A stretch of 64,000 bases of DNA from Amycolatopsis nigrescens CSC17Ta-90 (GTDB lineage Bacteria; Actinomycetota; Actinomycetes; Mycobacteriales; Pseudonocardiaceae): positions 4,278,157 to 4,342,156 of the forward strand of contig NZ_ARVW01000001.1 of NCBI RefSeq assembly GCF_000384315.1. The letters are read 5' to 3'. Below the pieces are notes generated by a model that worked only from the letters and a program-made list of their open reading frames with translations, was not told where the DNA came from and ran no database searches. A program made the position numbers and the translations under genes. Shown here piece by piece: positions 16,281 through 24,733 of the stretch (position 1 is the first letter of the stretch; each line of letters begins with the position of its first letter).

Positions 16281-19142
16281 GTGCAAGAGGGGGATGAAGG
16301 CACCGCAAAAAAGGGGACCGGCGACGTTTCCCGGGAGGCTGAGCCTGCCGAGGTCCGTTTCCAGCTGCTCGGTCCGGTGCAGCTGCTGGCGGGGACCCGC
16401 CCGGTACCGATCGGCGGCCCGAGCGTGCGCGGGCTGCTCGCGATGCTGGTGCTGAACGCGAACAAGGTCGTCGCGCTGGACGACATCATCGACGCGCTGT
16501 GGGGCGACGACCCGCCCGCGACGGCACGGACGATCGTGCACGGCAACGTTTCGCACCTGCGCCGGGTGCTGCGCTCGATCCAGCCGCACGGCGCGGACGA
16601 GGTGCGGATCCGCACCGCCGCGCCGGGCTACCAGCTGACCGTGGACCAGGACCGGATCGACGCGGCCAAGGTGCGCGCCCTGCTCGAACGGGCCGAGCGC
16701 AAGCCGCTCGCCGCCAGGGCCGAGCTGCTCGCCGAGGCCTTCGCGCTGTGGCGCGGCCCGGTGCTCGGCGGGGTGCCCGGCTCGCTGCACGCACCCGAGC
16801 TGGAGGAGCTGCGGCTGGCCGTGCACGGCGCCAGGGTGGACGCCGAACTGGCGCTGGGCCGGCACGCGGAGCTGATCTCCGAGCTGGCCGCGATGGTGCG
16901 GGAGAACCCGCTGGCGGAGCGGACGGTCGGCCAGCTGATGCGCGCGCTGTACTACTCGGGACGCCGCGCCGAGGCGCTCAGCGTGTACCGGCGGGTTTCC
17001 CGGAACGTGGTCGAGACCATGGGCATCGACCCCGGTCCCGAGCTGGCCGAGCTGCACGAACGGGTGCTCAACGACGACCTGCCGCCCGCCGACGGGCAGC
17101 GGTCCGAGCCGCCGGCCGCGCTCAGCGTGGCAGCGGTGGCGCCGGCCCAGCTGCCGCCGACCGTGCCCAGCCTGTCCGGCAGGCTGACCGAGCTCGGCTG
17201 GCTGGACGACCTGCTGCTGCGCGCCACCCGCGGGCTCGGCGGGATCGGGGTGATCACCGGTATCGCCGGGGTCGGCAAGAGCACGCTGCTGGTGTCCTGG
17301 GCACACCGGGTGGCCGGCCGGTTCGAGGACGGGGTGCTGTTCGCCGCGCTGCGCGGGGCTGACCCCAACCATCCGCCGGCCGAGCCGTCCGACGTGCTCA
17401 CCCAGTTCCTGCTCGGGCTCGGCGTGCCGCTCGGCGAGCTGCCGGACCAGCTGGACGAACGGCTCGCGCTCTACCGTTCGCTGCTGGCCGAGCGCAAGGT
17501 GCTGGTGCTGCTGGACGACGCGCGCTCGGCCGAGCAGGTCCGGCCGCTGCTACCCACCGGCAAGCGCTCGATGGCGGTGATCACCAGCCGGTCCAGGCTG
17601 GACGGGCTGGTGGTGTCCAACGCGGCCAGGGTGTGCGCGCTGGACACGCTCTCGCCCGCCGAGGCGGTGCGGCTGATCGACGACGAGGACGCCGAGCAGA
17701 GTCGGGTGGAGCTGCACCGGCTCGCGCGGCTGTGCGGCTATCTGCCGCTGGCCCTGCGCATCGCCGGCGCCCGGCTGGCCGCGAGTCCACAGTGGACGAT
17801 CGAGGACCTGAACGCGGAGCTGGCGGACGAGCGGACCAGGCTGGCCGCGTTGGACGTGGACGGGGCGGACACCAGCGTGCGTGCCGCGCTGGACGTGTCG
17901 TGGCGCGGCCTGCCGGAGGACGTGGCGGACACCGCCCGCCGGCTCGGCGTGCTCACCGGCGACACGGTGGGCCCGCCGCTGGTGGCCGCCGCCTGCGGGA
18001 TCCCGCTCGCCGACGCGCGGCGCCGGCTGCGGGTGCTGGCCGGGCACAACCTGCTCGCGGAACGGGCCAGGGACGTGTTCGCCCAGCACGACCTGGTTCG
18101 GCTGTACCTGCGTGAGCTGGCCGAACGCGAGCTCACCGCGGTCGAGCGCGAGCAGGTGCTCGCCAGGTCGGTGCGCTACTACCAGGTGAGCGCGGACCTG
18201 GCGAGGCGGCGGCTGCTGCGGATCGTCGACCCGCTGGACTTCACCCGCGCCTCCGGGGTCGCCGGGCTCGCCGGGCCGGAGGGCACCGAGCAGGCACTGG
18301 ACTGGTTCGTCACCGAATGGCCGAACCTGATGGCTACCCTGGAGGCGGCCCGTGCCGCCGGACGGCACGAAGACGTCTGGCGGCTGGCCAGGGTGATGCA
18401 CACCTACCGGGTGGTGCGGCCGTTGTGGGACGACTGGACGCGGCTGGTGGAGATCGGCATGACCGCGGCGGTCGCGGCCGGCAGCGAGCTCGGCCGGTGC
18501 TGGATGCTGATCTCGCGCTGCGCGGTCGCGCTCACCTTCGAACGGGTGGAGGGCAGCCTCGCCGACGCGGAAGCCGCGCTGCGGCTCGCCGAACGGCTCG
18601 GTCAGGACCGGCTGATGATCTCCGCGACCATCCACTTCGGTTGCGCGCTGAGCCTGAGTGGGCGCTACGCCGAGGCGATCGAACGACTCCGGCAGGCGAT
18701 CGCGGAGACGGAACGTACCGGCGATCTCGCGCTGTGTGGCCAGGCGCTGAACAATTGTGCGGAAGCTGAGAAAAGGGCCGGCCGGTTCGCCGAGGCGATC
18801 GAGCACTCGCTCAGTTCACTGCACATCGACCGCAAGCTCGGCGACGACAGTTATGTGGTCGTGTCGCTGAACAACCTCGCCGAACTGCACCTTCGGATCG
18901 GCGAGCTGGAGGCGGCCGAGCGGTTCTCGCGGGAGTCCATCGAGCTCACTGTCAGCCGCGAGTTCACCTTGCAGGAAGCGGTTTCCAGGCTCACCCTCGG
19001 CCGGACCCTGCGCGCCCAAGGACGCCACGCCGAGGCCCGCGAGCAACTCGAAAGGTCGCTCGAACTGCATCGCCGGATCAACCCGGGGCAGGTGCCGGAG
19101 CTGCATACCGAACTGGCCGGGTTGAGCGCGGAAGGCGGTTAG
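16281..19142 (+). CDS. AfsR/SARP-type regulator with NB-ARC and TPR domains
   Basis: This 953-residue regulator reads, in order: an OmpR-like DNA-binding domain (about 25-115, with DALWGDDPPATARTIVHGNV), a bacterial transcriptional activation domain (about 120-265, ending METMGIDPGPELAELHERVL), an NB-ARC ATPase (P-loop GIAGVGKST near 331; VLVLLDDA as Walker B) and C-terminal TPR helices (about 700-950). The family activates secondary metabolism or development in response to nucleotide binding. GTG 16281 has a GGAGGCGAG site. It stands alone with its own spacers, so the target is not evident; the P450 upstream is the only nearby metabolic gene. Confidence 0.88.
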   Translation: MQEGDEGTAKKGTGDVSREAEPAEVRFQLLGPVQLLAGTRPVPIGGPSVRGLLAMLVLNANKVVALDDIIDALWGDDPPATARTIVHGNVSHLRRVLRSIQPHGADEVRIRTAAPGYQLTVDQDRIDAAKVRALLERAERKPLAARAELLAEAFALWRGPVLGGVPGSLHAPELEELRLAVHGARVDAELALGRHAELISELAAMVRENPLAERTVGQLMRALYYSGRRAEALSVYRRVSRNVVETMGIDPGPELAELHERVLNDDLPPADGQRSEPPAALSVAAVAPAQLPPTVPSLSGRLTELGWLDDLLLRATRGLGGIGVITGIAGVGKSTLLVSWAHRVAGRFEDGVLFAALRGADPNHPPAEPSDVLTQFLLGLGVPLGELPDQLDERLALYRSLLAERKVLVLLDDARSAEQVRPLLPTGKRSMAVITSRSRLDGLVVSNAARVCALDTLSPAEAVRLIDDEDAEQSRVELHRLARLCGYLPLALRIAGARLAASPQWTIEDLNAELADERTRLAALDVDGADTSVRAALDVSWRGLPEDVADTARRLGVLTGDTVGPPLVAAACGIPLADARRRLRVLAGHNLLAERARDVFAQHDLVRLYLRELAERELTAVEREQVLARSVRYYQVSADLARRRLLRIVDPLDFTRASGVAGLAGPEGTEQALDWFVTEWPNLMATLEAARAAGRHEDVWRLARVMHTYRVVRPLWDDWTRLVEIGMTAAVAAGSELGRCWMLISRCAVALTFERVEGSLADAEAALRLAERLGQDRLMISATIHFGCALSLSGRYAEAIERLRQAIAETERTGDLALCGQALNNCAEAEKRAGRFAEAIEHSLSSLHIDRKLGDDSYVVVSLNNLAELHLRIGELEAAERFSRESIELTVSREFTLQEAVSRLTLGRTLRAQGRHAEAREQLERSLELHRRINPGQVPELHTELAGLSAEGG

Positions 19143-19467
19143 CGAATTCTTAGTGGGCGCTGCGCCATTCCGCGTAATGTCCGACTCAGCGTCGGCTTGG
19201 CAATGGCGGGGAGGTCTTGCCGTGGCCGGCGTCGCATCTACGGAGCCCGGGGCGGGGCGTCCGTGGTGCTCCATCGCAGCGTATGGGGGCGCACGGTGGA
19301 CGGTCGGCCGGTGTTATGGGGGAGCGCCGGCCGTCTGCTTTTCTGGGGGCTGGCTTGCGGAGGGTCGTGAGTGGAAGGCGTTGCCTGTGTCGTGCGGGAC
19401 ACCCGCACCCGGGCTAACACTTTCCACTCACGACGGCCGACCAGCACCGACCCGCCGGTGACGCTGG
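19143..19467. other. Convergent spacer with two hairpins
   Basis: These 325 bp separate the SARP gene from the converging abiEii gene. They hold a GC hairpin (CGGCCGGTG at 19305-19313 with CGCCGGCCG at 19325-19333, then TCTGCTTTTCTG), which suits termination of the SARP transcript, and a type A palindrome at 19365-19433. A 102-codon open frame here shows no family resemblance and overlaps both hairpins. Confidence 0.55.
19365..19433. terminator. Type A palindrome with nested inner hairpin
   Basis: The outer arms begin TCGTGAGTGGAAGG and end CTTTCCACTCACGA, matching the copies at 3752, 28413 and 46333. The centre is expanded and contains its own 7-bp hairpin (GTGCGGG/CCCGCAC). It lies 34 bp from the stop of the converging abiEii gene. 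Confidence 0.7.
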
Positions 19468-20376
19468 TCAGACGCCTGGTGTGGCTGTCCAGCGCCGCTC
19501 GACCGGATCCCAGGTTCGCCGGCCGATGTCTTCGGTCATCAAGTGGTCGGCGAAGGCCACCACGTCGGCGACGAGATCGGCGAAGGCTTCGGGATATTCC
19601 GCGCCATCGACTCCCTGTCGGGTGCGCCAGGCGCGGAAGGCGCCTGCCCGCCGGGTGGGCAGGCTGGTGATCGCGTGCGACAGCGGCCGCAGCTCGACGC
19701 CGCGATGGGCGGCGGTGCGCTCGAGCGCGCGGTACACGGCCGAGTCGCTCAGCTCGTGCTGACCGGTCAGACGCCACAGGTCGGCCCAGTCCCGGTCGCG
19801 GGTGTTGGCGTCACCCAGTGACATCGCGGTGGTCAGCTTCTCGGCCAGTACCGTTTCCAGCGGATAGCCCTGGATCCGGAACGCACCGGCAGCAAGGAGT
19901 TGTGGGTACTCCGTGACGATCGCCCCGGGGGTCACCGGGTCGCCGAAGTTGATGTCCAGCTGCAGTTTCACCCGCGCGGTCGCCACGCGCGCCGGCATGC
20001 TCACCCGAAGGCCCTCGTACAGATCACCTTCTCGGATCGTGGTCGACTTGATCTCCTCGGCGAGGAATTCGACCCCGTCGTCGTCCTCGATCCGCGCGAT
20101 CGCTGAGATGCCGTCCAGCACGCTGCTTTCGTCGCGGGTCAGTTCCGCCAGCAGGTCGCCGTCCCGAGTTGGCCGCCGGGCGTCCAGAGTGGCCAGCAGC
20201 AGACCGCCCTTGAGGGTGAAGCGGTCGGCGTACGGCGATCTGGACAACCGGTAGAGGAACCGCTCCAGCACGTAGAACACGAGTAGCTCGTCGGTGCCAC
20301 GTCGCTGCCGACGGGCCAGGTTGCGGAGGTCCTGGAACACCGCGCCGGCGATGGTGTCGCGCGAAGGGTCCGGCAT
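19468..20376 (-). CDS. abiEii: AbiEii/AbiGii-type nucleotidyltransferase toxin
   Basis: This 302-residue protein belongs to the AbiEii/AbiGii toxin family (type IV toxin-antitoxin, MNT-fold). The active-site region is LKGGLLLATLDARRPTRDGDLLAEL (about residues 54-78, written here as GGLLL then TRDGD), followed by KLQLDINFGDPV with the third acidic residue, and YPLETVLAEKLTTAMSL, the usual lysine-containing motif. Family members transfer nucleotides to RNA targets and arrest growth; AbiE also gives phage protection. Its ATG overlaps the antitoxin's stop by 1 bp, the normal AbiE arrangement. Confidence 0.87.
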   Translation of the reverse strand: MPDPSRDTIAGAVFQDLRNLARRQRRGTDELLVFYVLERFLYRLSRSPYADRFTLKGGLLLATLDARRPTRDGDLLAELTRDESSVLDGISAIARIEDDDGVEFLAEEIKSTTIREGDLYEGLRVSMPARVATARVKLQLDINFGDPVTPGAIVTEYPQLLAAGAFRIQGYPLETVLAEKLTTAMSLGDANTRDRDWADLWRLTGQHELSDSAVYRALERTAAHRGVELRPLSHAITSLPTRRAGAFRAWRTRQGVDGAEYPEAFADLVADVVAFADHLMTEDIGRRTWDPVERRWTATPGV

Positions 20377-20972
20377 CAGCTCAGGACCACGTCGACCGCC
20401 TTGGTCACCGGGCCTTCCACGTCCAGCTGCCGGGCGTAGGACACCAGGTCGCCCGGACGTGCGTCCCGGCGCGTCAGGTAGTGGCGCAAAGCCCGCAGTG
20501 CCACCGGCTCGCCGACGCGGTGCCGCAACCGCATCGCGTCGACCACCGACCGGGCCGCGTCGTAGACCGGTACCGGCTCCCCTGGAGCCGCTTCGAACTC
20601 TCCGCGTCCCAGGTCGAAGGTCTCGGCGTCGAATCGCACGAACTCCACCGGCGGGTAGCCGACCACCGGCAGGTTCCGCGGCCGTGGAACCGCGAACTGT
20701 GCCGCCACCGGCACCTCGTCGGTCAGCTCGTGCAGGGCCAGCGCGGAGATCAGGCAGACCACGGCCCTCGGTACGCGATGAGCGACCGCCAGCAGGTCCA
20801 GGTGGGCGGATTCCGGGGCGTCGGCGTTCCGGTACACCCCCCGTGACAGCTCCACCACCGCGCCGGCGAGCTTCAGCCGGTGCAATCCGGTGCGCGAGAT
20901 GCCGTTCGCCTGCGCGGTCCGCGTGGTGAACGTGCGCGGCAGCCGAGCCAGCGCCTCGTCGTATCCGCTCAC
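20376..20972 (-). CDS. abiEi: AbiEi-type antitoxin / autorepressor
   Basis: This 198-residue protein has the AbiEi layout: an N-terminal winged helix (TFTTRTAQANGISRTGLHRLKLAGAVVELSRGVYR, about residues 15-48) and a C-terminal domain (VYDAARSVVDAMRLRHRVG) that in the family neutralises AbiEii. AbiEi proteins also bind inverted repeats in their own promoter. I chose GTG 20972 after TCTGGAGGG; the ATG at 21002 would put the N-terminus inside a perfect inverted repeat. That repeat (20989-21037) is the obvious operator. Confidence 0.85.
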   Translation of the reverse strand: MSGYDEALARLPRTFTTRTAQANGISRTGLHRLKLAGAVVELSRGVYRNADAPESAHLDLLAVAHRVPRAVVCLISALALHELTDEVPVAAQFAVPRPRNLPVVGYPPVEFVRFDAETFDLGRGEFEAAPGEPVPVYDAARSVVDAMRLRHRVGEPVALRALRHYLTRRDARPGDLVSYARQLDVEGPVTKAVDVVLS

Positions 20973-20988
20973 GGGCCCTCCAGAAGAC

Positions 20989-21037
20989 TGGAACAAAACC
21001 ATACCACCTCTTGGCTAGATGGTATGGTTTTGTTCCA
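20989..21037 (-). promoter_or_regulatory. Perfect 18-bp inverted repeat, AbiEi operator candidate
   Basis: TGGAACAAAACCATACCA at 20989-21006 is followed after 13 bp by its exact reverse complement at 21020-21037. The repeat lies directly upstream of abiEi, where known AbiEi antitoxins bind paired inverted repeats for negative autoregulation. The distal arm also encodes the last residues of the upstream gene (stop at 21015-21017). AT content is higher than in the surroundings. Confidence 0.65.
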
Positions 21038-21917
21038 ATTCCTGGTCGAAGAGGCTCACTTCGGGCGTGATCTCGAGCAGTTCGTGCACCGGGCGGCCGC
21101 GCCTGCCGTCGATGGTGGTGGTGCGGACGACCCGCAGCCGCGCGGTCACCGGGCGGTCCAGGTTCTCCTTGATCTTGTCCAGCAGATCCGGCGCCACCGC
21201 GCCCTGGATGGTGCTGCCGGAGTCGCGCTCGAGGTAGAAGATCCGGCGCCGGGTGCGCACCCCGTCCAGCCGCCCGGACACGGTCTCGTAGCCGATCTCC
21301 TCCCGCGACTCCCGCAGGCTGCCGTGCAGCACCCGCGCCTGTGCCGCGGTCATGCTCCTGGCCACGTCCTCGCCCGAGGTCGGGGTCAGCTGCAGGCCGA
21401 TCCCGGCGTTCTTGGTCACCGCGGTGACGATGTCGCTGACCGCGTTGCGCACGGTGTCGCGCTGCAGCAGCACGGCGTCCAGCGCGCCGTCGTCGGAACC
21501 GTTCGCCGGCAGGAAGTCGCACAACTCCTTGACCGCCCGCTCGGACAGCGTCTCCAGTCCGTCGTGGATCAGCGCGTCGTCCGGGCAGGGCTCGGGAAAG
21601 CCGAAGAAGATCGTGTTCCCGGCCTGGCCGCGCTGGATCAGCGGCGCCTTGTCCCGGTCCGCCGGCTGCACGATGGTCACCTCGGCCGCCGGGTTGCGCA
21701 CGATGTGGCCGATCTTCGCGGTGGCGTCCTGCAGCGCCCGGCCGATGTCGGAGAAGGTGTACGCGTCGGCCTGCGTCGAACCGATCACCGAAACCTTCAG
21801 CAGCGGCGAACGGCAGGTCCGCTCGAACTTCGCGTATGCCGCCATCGCGGACGCCCTGGCCAGGTCGTCCAGCCAGGTGCCGCCGGGAATCTCGTCGGCG
21901 ATCCTTCTGAAGCTCAC
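21015..21917 (-). CDS. Uncharacterised 300-residue protein
   Basis: I do not recognise this family. The N-terminal two thirds look like a mixed alpha/beta domain (KVSVIGSTQADAYTFSDIGRAL; NTIFFGFPEP). The C-terminal 90 residues (YETVSGRLDGVRTRRRIFYLE, then RPVTARLRVVRTTTIDGR and VHELLEI) read as a small beta-barrel. GTG 21917 follows GGAGAGGAC; longer starts lack a site. It lies 43 bp after the DUF6932 gene and its stop is inside the abiE operator, so all four genes may form one locus. No signal peptide or membrane segment is visible. Confidence 0.7.
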   Translation of the reverse strand: MSFRRIADEIPGGTWLDDLARASAMAAYAKFERTCRSPLLKVSVIGSTQADAYTFSDIGRALQDATAKIGHIVRNPAAEVTIVQPADRDKAPLIQRGQAGNTIFFGFPEPCPDDALIHDGLETLSERAVKELCDFLPANGSDDGALDAVLLQRDTVRNAVSDIVTAVTKNAGIGLQLTPTSGEDVARSMTAAQARVLHGSLRESREEIGYETVSGRLDGVRTRRRIFYLERDSGSTIQGAVAPDLLDKIKENLDRPVTARLRVVRTTTIDGRRGRPVHELLEITPEVSLFDQELEQNHTI

Positions 21918-21960
21918 GGTGTCCTCTCCGGCGCGCGGCCGATTGCGGTACCCGGTGCCG

Positions 21961-22452
21961 TCACCACACGACCTCGGGAAAGCCTTTGACGGCACCGGTT
22001 CCGGTGTCGCCGGACCAGGCGGCGGCCCAGGTCTCCTCGTCTCCTGGGAAGCACAGGAACCCGTCCAGCAGCCCGCCGACCGGCTGCACCTGGTCCAGGT
22101 ACATCACCGGCTGGCCGATGATCACCCCGCGCAGCGTGAGCAGCCCGTAGAGCGCGTCGCGGGCCGGACCGGTGAGCCGCTTGAGGTTGCCCCAGTCCTC
22201 CGGCAGCAGCACCACGTCCAATCCGGTCGGCACCGTCTCGCCGCGGGTGGTGAACGCGCCGCCGACCCAGGCCCGGCCCGCCGGGATCACCCTGGTGACC
22301 ACGCCGAGGTAGCTGTTCAGCGCGCTGAACAGGATCTCCCGCGCGTTCTGGTGCGGTGCGTCGAAGACCAGCCGCTCGTAGATGTCCGCGACATCGGCCG
22401 GATGCCGCCCTGGCGGGAGCACCTGCTCCGCGGTCCAGTGCGGTAGCGGCAT
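21961..22452 (-). CDS. DUF6932-like protein with nucleotidyltransferase-like motif
   Basis: This 163-residue protein begins MPLPHWTAEQVLPPGRHPADV, like members of DUF6932, and continues with RAWVGGAFTTRGETVPTGLDVVLLPEDW. A GG(S/A)F...D.D pattern like this is typical of minimal nucleotidyltransferase folds, although here the second aspartate is replaced (LDVV). Function is unknown. ATG 22452 follows GAGGAGGC. It heads the block leading to abiE, so a link to toxin-antitoxin or defence biology is possible but unproven. Confidence 0.62.
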   Translation of the reverse strand: MPLPHWTAEQVLPPGRHPADVADIYERLVFDAPHQNAREILFSALNSYLGVVTRVIPAGRAWVGGAFTTRGETVPTGLDVVLLPEDWGNLKRLTGPARDALYGLLTLRGVIIGQPVMYLDQVQPVGGLLDGFLCFPGDEETWAAAWSGDTGTGAVKGFPEVVW

Positions 22453-22574
22453 CCAGCCTCCTCAATTTCCGTTCCGGAGAACGCGCGAGCACCTCGGCGG
22501 GGTACGCCCCGGCTACAGACACGGAGCAGAGCTCGGAGATCACGTTCGGGGGACCGAATTTACCAGCGCGCCAC

Positions 22575-22937
22575 CTACCGGCCGCGCTCAGGCCGGTCCT
22601 CGTCCCGCGGCCACGCCGGTTCGGACGACCACTCGGCCTGGCTGGGAACCGCGGGCTCCGGGGCCGGGTCCGCCAGGTCCGGCAGGACACCTTCGCGGTA
22701 GCCGAGATCGCCTTCGGTGCGGGACACCGTTTCCCAGTCCGGCTCGTCCTTCGCCTGGTAGGGCTCGGGTTCCGCGGCCAGCGGGCGCTCCGAGATCACC
22801 CCGGTCCGCTCGGCGGGACTCTCCGGTGGCGCGCCGGGCCGCCGGCGGAACCTGGTCAGCGAGAGCGCGGTCAGCGCGGCTCCCAGTGCGAACGCGAGCA
22901 GCAGCCACAGCCAGATCTGGCCGAACAACCAGAGCAT
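22575..22937 (-). CDS. Single-pass membrane protein (ArfC-like position)
   Basis: This 120-residue protein has one N-terminal helix (FGQIWLWLLLAFALGAALTALSL) followed by a long acidic, proline-rich cytoplasmic or extracytoplasmic tail with no recognised domain. It starts 11 bp after the OmpA-family gene with a GGAGGAGGGG site. In mycobacteria the OmpA-family gene arfA is followed by small membrane genes arfB and arfC, and this gene occupies an equivalent position. Confidence 0.7.
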   Translation of the reverse strand: MLWLFGQIWLWLLLAFALGAALTALSLTRFRRRPGAPPESPAERTGVISERPLAAEPEPYQAKDEPDWETVSRTEGDLGYREGVLPDLADPAPEPAVPSQAEWSSEPAWPRDEDRPERGR

Positions 22938-22948
22938 CGCCCCTCCTC

Positions 22949-23590
22949 CTAACGCACCTTCAGCTCCACTCGCCGGTCGTCGCCCTTCGTGGCCGGCCGG
23001 CTGTCGCCATACCCCTTCGCGGTCACCCGGTCGGCGGGCACTCCGGCGGCAACCAGCCGCTTCGCGACGGCGTCGGCCCGTTCCTGGGAGAGCGCGACCG
23101 CGGCCGCTTCCCCGCCGGGCGCCCGCGCGACATGGCCGCCTACTTCGAACTCCGGTGGGTCGTTCGACAGCAGCTCGGCGACCCGCCGCACGGCGCGTTC
23201 GCCGGCGGCGGTCAGCTCGGCGCTGTCCGGTTCGAAGGTGACCGGCTCGGCGGCCAGCTGCCGGTCCAGCTCCGCCTGCAGACCGGGGCGGGTGGTGTAG
23301 CCCTCGACGGCCGGTGCCGCCGTGACGGCCGCGGCGCGCACCCCGGGCACCCCGCGGGCCGTGTCGGCCGCCCGCCCGGCCTGCTCGGCCGGCACGTCGC
23401 GCAGGGTCGCGTCCCTGCCGTCGAAGGAGACCGAGGCGCCCACACCGGCCTCGGCCAGTGCCGCGCGGGTGCGGTCGGCGAGGTCCGATTCGATCCGGTC
23501 CGCCTGTACCCACAGCACGGCCAGCGCGAGCAGGCCGGTCACCAGCAGCGCCAGTGAAGCCGGCCAGACCCAGCCGCGTAGCCCGGACAT
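22949..23590 (-). CDS. OmpA-family protein with BON-like region (ArfA-like)
   Basis: This 213-residue protein has an N-terminal membrane anchor (VWPASLALLVTGLLALAVLWV), a BON-like segment (about 35-95, with VPGVRAAAV) and a C-terminal OmpA peptidoglycan-binding domain: VTFEPDSAELTAAG, VGGHVA, LSQERADAVAKRLVAAGVPADRV and YGDSRP. This is the plan of mycobacterial ArfA/OmpATb. It probably binds the cell wall from the membrane outer face. A membrane partner gene follows at once. Confidence 0.82.
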   Translation of the reverse strand: MSGLRGWVWPASLALLVTGLLALAVLWVQADRIESDLADRTRAALAEAGVGASVSFDGRDATLRDVPAEQAGRAADTARGVPGVRAAAVTAAPAVEGYTTRPGLQAELDRQLAAEPVTFEPDSAELTAAGERAVRRVAELLSNDPPEFEVGGHVARAPGGEAAAVALSQERADAVAKRLVAAGVPADRVTAKGYGDSRPATKGDDRRVELKVR

Positions 23591-23640
23591 GACCGGACCA
23601 TAAGCCGCCGGAAGCGGCGGCGCGACCCGAAAAGCGGAGG

Positions 23641-24465
23641 TCAGCCCGCTGTTGCGGTGTCGGTGACCCGGTCCGGCTGCGCAACCACGGCCGGTTCGGG
23701 GGTCACGAACGGCGCCAGCTCCGGGCGCTTGGGGGCCAGCCCGTCACCCATCGACTCGCCGCGCAGCTGACGGCGGATCCACGGCAGCAGGTGCACCTTG
23801 GTCCAGGTCAGGTCCGAGCGCCGCGAGGTGATCCAGTTGACGTGCTGGCCGTCCGACGGCCACGGCTCCCGCCAGTCGCCGTCGGCGGGCATCCCGAGCA
23901 CCTCCGCGGTGCGCAGCGCGATCCGGTGGTGCGCTTCCGGGGTGAAGTGCAGCCTGTCGTCGCTCCAGGCGTGCCGGGAGTGCAGCGGCTCCATCGCCCA
24001 CAAATCGACCACCTTCGCGCCGTGCCGATCCGCGATCGCCCACAGGTGCGCGTTGTAAATCCCCACTTTTCCGCGCAGAACGTGCATTACGGACAAAGCT
24101 TTGGTGTCCGGGCCGTTGAAGATGACCACCCTGATCCCGGCGCCGCGCAACGCGGCCACCGCGGTCTCGAACTTCGCCGCGACCGCGTCCACGTCGGCCC
24201 CCGGCACGATGATGTCGTTCCCGCCGGCGCACAAGGTGACCAGATCGGGCTTGACCTCCAGCGCGAGCGGCACCTGCTCGTCCACGATCTCGTCCAGCAT
24301 CTTGCCGCGCAGGGCCAGGTTCGCGTACCGGAAGTCGGTGCGCCCACCTGCCAGGATGCCGGCCAGCCGGTCCGCCCACCCGCGAAAGGTGCCATCAGGG
24401 AGTTCGTCGTTCAAGCCTTCGGTGAAGCTGTCACCGATCGCTACGTAGCTGTCATAGCCGTACAC
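23641..24465 (-). CDS. SGNH/GDSL hydrolase
   Basis: This 274-residue protein is an SGNH-fold esterase/lipase without a signal peptide. Block I is VAIGDSFTEG (nucleophile serine near residue 12), block II glycine lies in ANLALRGKM, block III is LCAGGNDI and block V is DRLHFTPEAHH. The C-terminal 70 residues are proline-rich and variable. The start is GTG 24465. The natural substrate is not evident. Confidence 0.85.
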   Translation of the reverse strand: MYGYDSYVAIGDSFTEGLNDELPDGTFRGWADRLAGILAGGRTDFRYANLALRGKMLDEIVDEQVPLALEVKPDLVTLCAGGNDIIVPGADVDAVAAKFETAVAALRGAGIRVVIFNGPDTKALSVMHVLRGKVGIYNAHLWAIADRHGAKVVDLWAMEPLHSRHAWSDDRLHFTPEAHHRIALRTAEVLGMPADGDWREPWPSDGQHVNWITSRRSDLTWTKVHLLPWIRRQLRGESMGDGLAPKRPELAPFVTPEPAVVAQPDRVTDTATAG

Positions 24466-24733
24466 GCCTGAGTCCCCTTTCGCTGGCGCCCCCGGAAATG
24501 GTTCGCACTGCTTAGCAACACCTGAGAATGCCCTGGCAATCCCGACCTACGCCACCGTTGGTTTCCTAGGACGTCCCAGTTTCTTCCCTTGTCGGTCACC
24601 CGCGCATCCCTATTACCGAGATTCGTCAGATCGACATGCGGTTTTCCGCCCAGATGGCGGGACCGGCGGCCTGGTGTGAACAACCTCTCCCCAGCTCGTG
24701 ACCAGCGCACCGGCTTCAGGCAGGCTATAGGGC
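24466..24733. other. Divergent spacer
   Basis: These 268 bp separate the SGNH gene from the DUF3159 gene and must hold both promoters. I see no convincing operator, riboswitch or small gene. Confidence 0.4.

Noticed and set aside
14842..19142. P450, SARP regulator and IclR gene as a secondary metabolite cluster
   Set aside because: No synthase, NRPS, PKS, terpene cyclase or other core enzyme lies within the flanking genes, so a cluster claim is not supported.
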